Positions 57,898 to 64,000 of a DNA stretch of 64,000 nucleotides are shown piece by piece (the first letter of the stretch is position 1; each line of letters opens with the position of its first letter). Under the pieces are notes generated by a model. That model searched no databases, had not been told where the DNA came from, and worked only from the letters and a program-made list of their open reading frames with translations. The translations under genes were made by a program, and so were the position numbers. Location of the stretch: positions 134,070,022-134,134,021 of the forward strand of contig JAOWCC010001634.1 of the NCBI GenBank assembly GCA_030867875.1, written 5' to 3'. Origin of the DNA: Actinernus sp. WN-2022. Taxonomy: Eukaryota > Cnidaria > Anthozoa > Actiniaria > Actinernidae.

Positions 57898-58399
57898 AAA
57901 AAATCAAGAGGGGGCAACTTAAAAACTCACCATATCCTAGGGGGGATATAAGAAATTCTATCCAGACGGGACACTTCAAAAAATATATCCAAGGCGATAA
58001 AAAGGGTACCCCTCAATAGGGGGATGTATAAAAAAAATCGGAATGGCTCAATTGACCAGTGCATTTATTAAACTTACAAAAATCACTCTTAAATTCCACC
58101 TGTATTTAATAAAAGACGAATAAAAGACGCGCTCCTAATAACAGGAATCGCTCACTAGATCGAGAATGTTTGGAAAAAGAACAAAAACTAACTAAAACCC
58201 TAACCCGAACCACGAAAATACCCTAACCGAGTCAATAAACTTAAGTTCCCAGGTAAACGACGAGGTTTAAGGGCTAATTGAATGGCGAGTTCACAAGTAA
58301 ACAAGTTATTTTTCCATACATTCTCTAACTAGTGATCGATTCCTGTTTAAATATATAAGAAACTCTAATCGGACATCATGTCATGAAAATTGTCAAAAT

Positions 58400-58616
58400 T
58401 TCGCACAACCCTAGTTTTTGAAACAGATAAAACTCTTTCTACGAGATATTTTCATGATTTACTCTGTGACGAGAGTGCAGTGAAAGTCAGATTTGGCATA
58501 AATACCGCGCCAATTTGTATGAATAATGAAGCACCTTATCTGCACTGTGAACTCCACGTGGAGAAACGAAGAAGTGCCCGCGGTATTAGCTGGCAGCAGA
58601 TACAAGCATGCATGGC
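58400..58616. repeat. 217-bp direct repeat, copy 2
   Basis: Near-identical copy of 57681-57897. It runs directly into the left inverted terminus of the element at 58610. Confidence 0.9.
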
Positions 58617-58980
58617 ATCATGCACACAGCGGTCAAACGTCTGCGCGTGCGTATTACGGTCAGTCTGGTGGACGGCCGCGCGAATTTCCGGCGCAAATTT
58701 ACCTTAAAACATATTACAGTGAACTTCTACCCCCAAAAGTTAAGAAAAATACCTGAAAGTTAAGCTTTTTATTTTCACAGTCGACGGGAAATTGAACAAA
58801 CTTCAAACTGTGAGTTTACCAATTTTTTTCGTAATTTACCAAAAAAGTTCTCAAGGTTTGAAAACGGATGTGTTAACAGTGACGGCCGCCGGCTCGCTTT
58901 GAATTTGTTTTGGAATATGTTGTTGTTGCAAGACTTTTGACGCATGCGCAGACGTTTGACCGCTGTGTGGGCATCATGGG
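58610..58980. mobile_element. MITE with 40-bp inverted termini
   Basis: CATGCACACAGCGGTCAAAC...CTGCGC (58619-58645) is inverted as GCGCAGACGTTTGACCGCTG...CATCATGG at 58947-58979. The core has no convincing ORF. The 20-bp satellite follows immediately. Confidence 0.85.
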
Positions 58981-58983
58981 TAA

Positions 58984-59320
58984 TCTTCTGATCGTTTTGA
59001 GAAGCACATGATCGATTTGAGAAGTACATGATCGATTTGAGAAGCACATGATCGATTTGAGAAGCACATGATCGATTTGAGAAGTACATGATCGATTTGA
59101 GAAGCACATGATCGATTTGAGAAGTACGTGATCGATTTGAGAAGCACATGATCGATTTGAGAAGCACATGATTGATTTGAGAAGCACATGATTGATTTGA
59201 GAAGTATATGATCGATTTGAGAGATACACGATTGTGAAGTACATGATCGATTTGTAAAGTACATGATCGATTTGTAAAGTGCATGATCGATTTGAGAAGT
59301 ACATGATCGATTTTGTCGAT
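58984..59320. repeat. 20-bp satellite with ATCGAT core
   Basis: About 16 copies of GAGAAGCACATGATCGATTT with C/T variation at the seventh base, degrading on the right (59220 on). Each unit contains ATCGAT, a ClaI site and GATC. Long minus-strand frames here come only from the repeat. Confidence 0.95.
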
Positions 59321-59519
59321 ATCAATTTTGACAGTAATAACGCGCCATAGCTAAATGCACTCGTGTTCCGCTCGTGCATCCGCAGTTTTTCAAGACCTCG
59401 AGCATGCATTATTTTGTTATATAACAAGGAGAACCATCTTTCATTAGTTAAATAATGCACATCTTAGTTTTATCCGTAGTTTTTATCATATTTGCTACCT
59501 ATATGTAAAGTTATATTTT

Positions 59520-59605
59520 ATACTTAAATTAGTAGTTGAGGGCCACAAGTTTGTAAGCTTTGCTTTTGGGTGTTACCCAAAAGTTAAATAAAGAATATTA
59601 TTATT
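59520..59605 (+). mobile_element. LINE 3' end with TTA tail
   Basis: GAGGGCCACAAGTTTGTAAG...AGTTAAATAAAGAA followed by (TAT)n is a LINE-type 3' untranslated end without its coding part. Confidence 0.5.
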
Positions 59606-59689
59606 GTTGTTAGGTACACAAACATGGCCGCCATGCCCTTTGTCATTTGAATCTCTGGGGAGTGACTGCAACCCATATATTCCTTATAT

Positions 59690-60915
59690 CTGTTAATATA
59701 TATATATATATATATATTTATAAAATAACCCAGAGGAAACTCCCGCGCTGATTGGCTGAAAGCCATGTTTATGTGAGAGTCCATAGACATGGAAATTCGC
59801 TGGCATTGGCACGCAATTGTGAATGAAATCAAAATGGCAAACGACAAGGAAGAATGTCTTCACCAAAGGTTGACTTTCAATCAGTATGATTTTAATCAGC
59901 AAAACCGACAGATATATTTAACAAAAATACAAAAATACATCTAACCTTCGCGGCCGAGATATTTTTATTCGTGGATCCAACAAACAAAAGTCAAAACCAC
60001 TTTTCGTTTAGCTTATTTGTACGGTAAAACTAAAACACATAAACGGATAACAAGGTCTAGTTTTTAAACAATCCTCCTTGTAGACGAATATCTATAGACT
60101 AGAGTAGAAGAGAGGGAAAAGCAAGGCAACACTCTTTCAATTTTTTTTCTCTGTCTTTTCTATCCCAAACGAAAAGTATACGTACATGTACGCTTAATGT
60201 TCAGTCCGACATTTTGTCGGCGACGAAATAATAAGCCTTCACATAAGGCCAATTGTTATCATTCACCCTGCATGGTCTTAGATAATTCAGGTAAGGTTTT
60301 TTAATAGCTTTCTCCTTGCCATTTTATGAACAACTACACGGATTTTGCAAACTCACGTGCGACAGTTGTGAAGTTCATATAACATAACAACCAAACGAAA
60401 ACTTGTTGATTTTTCACAGAACAAAATGAGCTTTTCCGTCTTACCTTGCACCCTTAGCCTCATCCCATTGGAAGGAAGGTTTCAACAGCTAGATCTTTCC
60501 ATCGAGTTTGGCGAAAATAAACGTTCATTCAACTAAAAGTAAAACCTGCTTCAAAGTTCAACAGGGGAATCATGTTTCCTCGTGTACATTCAGCGACAAA
60601 AACCACCCAGTTCAAGTCCTCTACTCCTTGAATGCCTTAAATTTCCTGAAAAAATGTCTTGAATTCCGAGTTATTCTTTTCGGAGAATGTTGAAGCAGAT
60701 GTTTTCAAAATAGAGCCACACACTTACACAGAGCATACCTTCGTTTCTCTCAGTTCTGCCTTGGGGGATTTCCCGCGCAGTGCAAACTCACCGTCGGTCA
60801 ATTTCTGACGACTGTTACTGTTAGGAGAATTGATCTTCTGATCGCGTATGCGTAAGATTTATCTCGTGTTTTTCCTGTTCGTTATTTTATAAAAGCAATA
60901 TAACACGCTTTCCAT
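59690..60915. mobile_element. 1.3 kb non-autonomous repeat, copy B (inverted to copy A)
   Basis: Complement of 12543-13755 along nearly its full length, with small indels (for example a TGGCAT duplication near 59800). An AT run at 59697-59717 marks the left side. No consistent ORF is shared with copy A. Confidence 0.8.
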
Positions 60916-61052
60916 GTCTTTGTTCTCTTATATAAACACTCGGGATATGTTGGGAGAACGCAGAAAAACCTGAAATTCAAGTTTTTCTTTTTTCTCCCAA
61001 CATATCCCGCGTGTTTATATAAGAGAACAAAGACATGCAAAGTGTGTTATAT
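60904..61052. mobile_element. Hairpin element
   Basis: ACACNCTTTNCATGTCTTTG...TATATAAACAC...GGATATGTTGGGAGAA is inverted as TTCTCCCAACATATCC...GTGTTTATATAAGAGAAC...CAAAGACATG. Arms are about 58 bases with a 30-base loop. It abuts copy B. Confidence 0.9.
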
Positions 61053-61083
61053 TGCTTAAATATAAATGCTTCGATTAATTCTA

Positions 61084-61533
61084 TCAGACAGTGCTCGATA
61101 CAATGCTGTAGAGCAATAATAATGCTAAGGATTCGGAATATTTAAATTTTTGGTTGATAGGACAGCGTGTCTTTCTTTCAAACAGGTTTTCAAAGGCGCG
61201 TATGAAATCACAGTACTCAATCGGATCACCGCTGAAAACGGGAAGTTCAGGTTGGGGTAGGGTCAAGGACATGATTGCCTCTTGTTGTTGCTGGAGGAGT
61301 AGCTGTACGTCGCTACTATGGTTGGCTGGTGTGGCGAGAACGGTCTGTGGAATACTGCGGACAGCTGGGTTGGGGCGCGTGTCGTGAGACGCCTCATAGT
61401 ACCATTCCGGTGCGCCTGGATTTAGCGGACGATGACTTATCAGGGGGGTTTCTGCTGTCTGAGGGCGTGGCCTATTGGGCTGATTGGACTTGACTGCGGT
61501 GGACTCATTCTTCGGATAGGAGTTGCTGGTCAT
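61084..61533 (-). pseudogene. BEL/Pao retrotransposon gag fragment
   Basis: Minus-strand frame of about 149 codons: Pro/Ser/Thr-rich start, a PLNPGAPEW block, a glutamine run (QLLLQQQQEAI), then LPVFSGDPIEYCDFIRAF and FENLFERKT, the DUF1759-type gag signature of BEL/Pao elements. Truncated at its 3' end; no LTRs seen. Described only as a remnant. Confidence 0.75.
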
Positions 61534-61535
61534 GT

Positions 61536-62040
61536 TGCTTGCTTATGTCTCTTCTTGTTGCTTCAGGAATTCTGGACCATGTATCCAGCGCTGGTTGCTT
61601 AGCAACGCATCCACTGATATCCCGGCTCTGGATGCTTCATCTGCGGGGCTTAGTGAAGTGTCGACATACCTCTACTCTGTCGCTGCGGACTGATCCAATA
61701 TGGCGGAGACTCGGTTGGCTACGAAGATCTGGAACTCTTGTCCTTGTTTTCTATGTACCAGAGAACACATGTGATGTCGGTCCAGAAGGTAGAACTGTAC
61801 ATGTCGATAGCCATGTTCACTTCGCCTTTGATCATTATATCTAGCCTCGTTGCTAGAACGGCTGTGGATAACTCCATCCTTAGAATTGTCATTGCCTTTA
61901 GGGGCGGCAATCTCGACTTTGCCATAATAAGGGAGATAATTTGACGGAGATACGGTACGGCTCCATAGCCTTGGTTGGAAGCGTCTGAGAAGTGGTGAAG
62001 CACTCTACGTTTGATATCAGCAATGTTTTTAAAACGACCG
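61536..62040 (-). pseudogene. BEL/Pao pol fragment (RNase H and linker)
   Basis: On the minus strand 62003-61719 contains HHFSDASNQGYGAVPYL, LRMELSTAVLATRLD and FWTDITCVLWYI, the RNase H-like part of BEL/Pao pol. After a frame change the linker toward integrase follows (NPADEASRG-like, DALLSNQRWIHGPEF). It runs directly into the gag fragment on the same strand, an order reversed from an intact element. Confidence 0.75.
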
Positions 62041-62054
62041 TTTGCAAAAACACT

Positions 62055-62545
62055 ACTCTGATATATATATATATATATACATTTTATTCTCCATTGTTTT
62101 AGCTGTCAAATTTGACAAGAATATAAAAGGTTATAGCTCCACTGGCTGAGTACTCGAAGTCGAAGGCGGAAACGAAGGTGGGCGATCGTTTTCTTTCAGA
62201 TAACTACAACTTTCAAATACATTTATTCAGTTTGTTTCCTTTTTATGACTCAAATATTGATTTAGAAGGTTTATTTTTGTTCTCAGAATAAGTTAACACT
62301 GAAAGAGAAGCCGAAATCTAGTACGTAACTTACGGTTAATATTTGTAAGAACAAAATCACAATTCTCTGCTGAATTGACTAAAAGTCTTCAAAATTTGTT
62401 CAAGTAGTCCATTACTTTCGAAAACCGTTGAAACCAAGTTTCCTGCATCTTGTGAAATAGCACTGTCCTGGATTTTTAAAACTTTCCCAACTCAAGCTCT
62501 ATAGCAAGCCATGAGTTTACGCTGAAACAAAGAGTGGCCGACATT
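62055..62545. other. No recognised gene
   Basis: An AT run at 62059-62081 followed by AT-rich sequence without motif. Confidence 0.5.
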
Positions 62546-62736
62546 ATCCCATGTTTCGGAGGTGAATATTGCTCAATATCCCATGAATGCGAACTAATCT
62601 GATTGCTCGATCTAGCAAGGTTCCCGAGTTGGTATATACTAAAGCAGGATATTCCGAGTTTGAGTAGCCAATCAGAGCGCGCGAAAAGCACTATTCATTT
62701 GTATGGTATATATACTAAACTGTGCTATTTACCCAC
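62545..62736. repeat. Fragment of the 12.1-14.1 kb foldback family
   Basis: CCCATGTTTCGGAGGTGAAT corresponds inversely to 14083-14095 and its surroundings. GAGTTTGAGTAGCCAATCAG and GGTATATACTAAA match the arms at 12395 and 14018. It sits in the intron right next to the first exon found. Confidence 0.75.
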
Positions 62737-62888
62737 CCAACCTTCGGGACACGAGCTACATCTGGCTGCTCCTCCAAATGAATATTCGGTAGGTGACCGC
62801 CCACCGCATCTTATCTCCGAACCATCCCCCGCACAGTAGTATCCTGTACGACAACGGCGGCACATGGGTTTGGTGGTGGAGTTCTTAG
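62737..62888 (-). CDS. Exon: GCC2/GCC3-like cysteine-rich repeat
   Basis: The exon starts after a TTTGCAG acceptor, needs one base from the previous exon, and ends in phase 0 before GTGGGT. It encodes about 50 residues rich in paired cysteines (MCRRCRTGYYC, then ARCSSCPEGW), the pattern of GCC2/GCC3 or ephrin-receptor-like modules. It joins the 49792-49888 exon to give CPEGW-WCPENC. Nothing upstream of 62889 in the window looks like a further exon. Confidence 0.8.
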
Positions 62889-62942
62889 CTGCAAATTAAC
62901 ATTTATATTGTTTAGAATTTACAATATTAATACTTCTAAAGG

Positions 62943-63170
62943 CCCGTCCAAACGAGCGCAACATGTTGGTCCAACATCATCCATCATTGTTTAGACGCAA
63001 CATGTTGCGCTCGTGCGAAAACAAAATGGCGGACGGAAAGAATAGGGGGGCTGGGGGAAAGGGGGAGGGAAAGAGAGCATGTGGACATTCTATTCCGCCT
63101 ACTTGTCAAGCTGTCACTGAATTGCGGTTTCAAGCTGTCTACCAAATTCCAGTTTACAGCGCGGGATAAT
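62943..63170 (+). pseudogene. Harbinger-type 5' end with ORF start
   Basis: GGCCCGTCCAAACGAGCGCA resembles the terminus at 53674, followed by CAACATGTTG palindromes and a short ORF from ATG at 63026 (MADGKNRGAGGKGEGKRA). No DNA-binding or transposase domain follows; 5' fragment only. Confidence 0.45.
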
Positions 63171-64000
63171 GTAAACAAACCGCGGCATGTCGAATCGAAC
63201 TCTCACAAAGAATTTGCAAATCCACTCACAGGCTCTAGACACTGGGGAAAAGGACGTACAGTTTAAAGCCTGCATATCTAAAGAAAGCTAGACTATAAAC
63301 GTTAATTTTCAAAATAAATAATATCGAGCTATAACTAAGGTTACTTTTGCTGTAAATTCCGTTCCTGTTAGGGTTGCTTGATGTTTTGAATAATACAGTA
63401 TATAATTTTTCGATACGTGTTCGGTTGAAATTTCACACATTTGCCATTCAAGGGAAGGTACGTTTTTTTATTTGGGGGAGGGGGGGGGGGGGAAGGAGGG
63501 CTGGGGAATTTGCAACATTTTTTTTTCAAAAAAGTTGGGCCCTCCCCTTTTCATCAGTAGATAAATTCATGACCCTCCATTCAAGATATCAAGAAAACAT
63601 GTCCCCCCCCCCCCCCCCCCCCCCCCAACACACACACACACACAAATATTCATCATGTGAATCGAATGAATCGAGTGGCGCAACAGAAAGCACTCCGTAT
63701 CCGCCATTAGTAGCTGATTCCACGACTTCACGATACGCACGAAAGAGAACACGGGTTCTCCGGGACAACTACGTGCCGTGGCAAAACATAGAAATATAAA
63801 AACTGAACGGAACACAAGTAACGAGATATGTACACATATTTTTGTTATTGTCAGGGGTATCAATGTCGATGCTATTAGGAAGGATTGAATTCATATCCAA
63901 TATATCCTCGAAGTCTCGATCTATACACAGCTTGTCAGTGAGTTCTGTATATTTGCTTTGTCTTTAAACATCCCACATGTGCGCGAGGTTCGTCAGTTCA
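63170..64000. other. Upstream intron with homopolymer tracts
   Basis: G13 at 63480-63492, C24 at 63603-63626 and (AC)n at 63627-63644. 63975-64000 repeats the block at 21849-21874. No exon of the thrombospondin-type gene was found here. Confidence 0.55.

Larger units (their letters stand above)
1..62888 (-). other. Thrombospondin-type extracellular matrix gene, 19 exons found, incomplete at both ends
   Basis: The exons total about 2.4 kb of coding sequence (about 809 codons) spread over 62.9 kb. Predicted order: GCC2/GCC3-like cysteine-rich modules, four EGF-like domains, a run of thrombospondin type-3 calcium-binding repeats, the thrombospondin C-terminal domain, then the start of a LamG-like domain. 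Four EGFs before the type-3 repeats resemble the pentameric (COMP-like) thrombospondins. Such proteins are secreted, bind calcium through the D-rich repeats and link matrix components to the cell surface. All placed exons have AG/GT borders, and phases agree at every junction except across one missing exon between 8119 and 1593. The signal peptide, any coiled coil and the promoter lie beyond the right edge; the end of the LamG domain lies beyond the left edge. Introns reach 19.4 kb and are packed with transposons, none of which interrupts a placed exon. The thrombospondin assignment is very secure; the LamG extension is inferred from splice logic. Confidence 0.93.

Noticed and set aside
58775..59460. 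Ser/Ile/Asp-rich minus-strand frames of 96-195 codons
   Set aside because: Periodic reading of the 20-bp satellite in all three frames; no other evidence of coding.
63567..63863. Glycine-rich frames near the right edge
   Set aside because: Generated by the C24/G tract and (AC)n, with no flanking coding signal.

Overview
The window is eukaryotic, AT-rich, repeat-laden genomic DNA. The families seen (L2/CR1-like LINEs, tyrosine-recombinase elements of the Crypton/DUF3504 kind, PIF/Harbinger elements with MADF- or Myb-type ORFs, BEL/Pao and Gypsy remnants, many foldback MITEs) and the gene content suggest a cnidarian, probably an anthozoan such as a stony coral or sea anemone. This is inferred from remembered repeat families and was not checked by search.

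One host gene occupies almost the whole window on the minus strand. I could place 19 exons between 62888 and 1. All have GT/AG borders, and every junction except one (at a missing exon) is phase-compatible and makes sense at the protein level. The gene encodes a secreted thrombospondin-type matrix protein. In order it carries cysteine-rich GCC2/GCC3 (ephrin-receptor-like) repeats (62.9-49.2 kb), four EGF-like domains (48.6-44.5 kb), calcium-binding thrombospondin type-3 repeats (44.5-11.2 kb) and the thrombospondin C-terminal lectin-like domain (11.3-0.7 kb). The canonical stop of the C-terminal domain overlaps a strong splice donor. The next exon (1-78) continues in phase into a LamG/concanavalin-like fold, so the gene probably has an extra C-terminal module and runs off the left edge. 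Its 5' end lies beyond the right edge. One short exon of the C-terminal domain, between 8119 and 1593, could not be found.

The introns are long (up to 19.4 kb) and filled with mobile DNA. 0.9-7.5 kb: tyrosine-recombinase fragment, decayed multicopy ORF, MITEs. 12.1-16.5 kb: foldback arms with a nested 1.3 kb repeat, a broken tyrosine-recombinase gene and a Gypsy integrase remnant. 22.6-25 kb: LINE on the plus strand with part of its endonuclease deleted. 25-28 kb: foldback elements and a Myb/poly-Q ORF of Harbinger type. 28-31.7 kb: repeat mosaic and an 8-bp satellite. 32.6-36.3 kb: two LINE fragments on the minus strand, apparently nested. 36.7-41.1 kb: MITEs and a DIRS/Crypton-type recombinase fragment with a 126-bp tandem repeat. 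45-48 kb: MITEs and a tRNA-like SINE relic. 52-56 kb: two LINE ends, a short Harbinger element with intact termini, and a recombinase N-terminus. 57-63.7 kb: duplicated blocks, a 20-bp satellite, the inverted partner of the 1.3 kb repeat, a BEL/Pao fragment and another Harbinger-type end.

No rRNA, CRISPR array, bacterial operon or toxin system is present. The most unusual item is the domain architecture of the thrombospondin-type gene. I did not find a clearly undescribed system.
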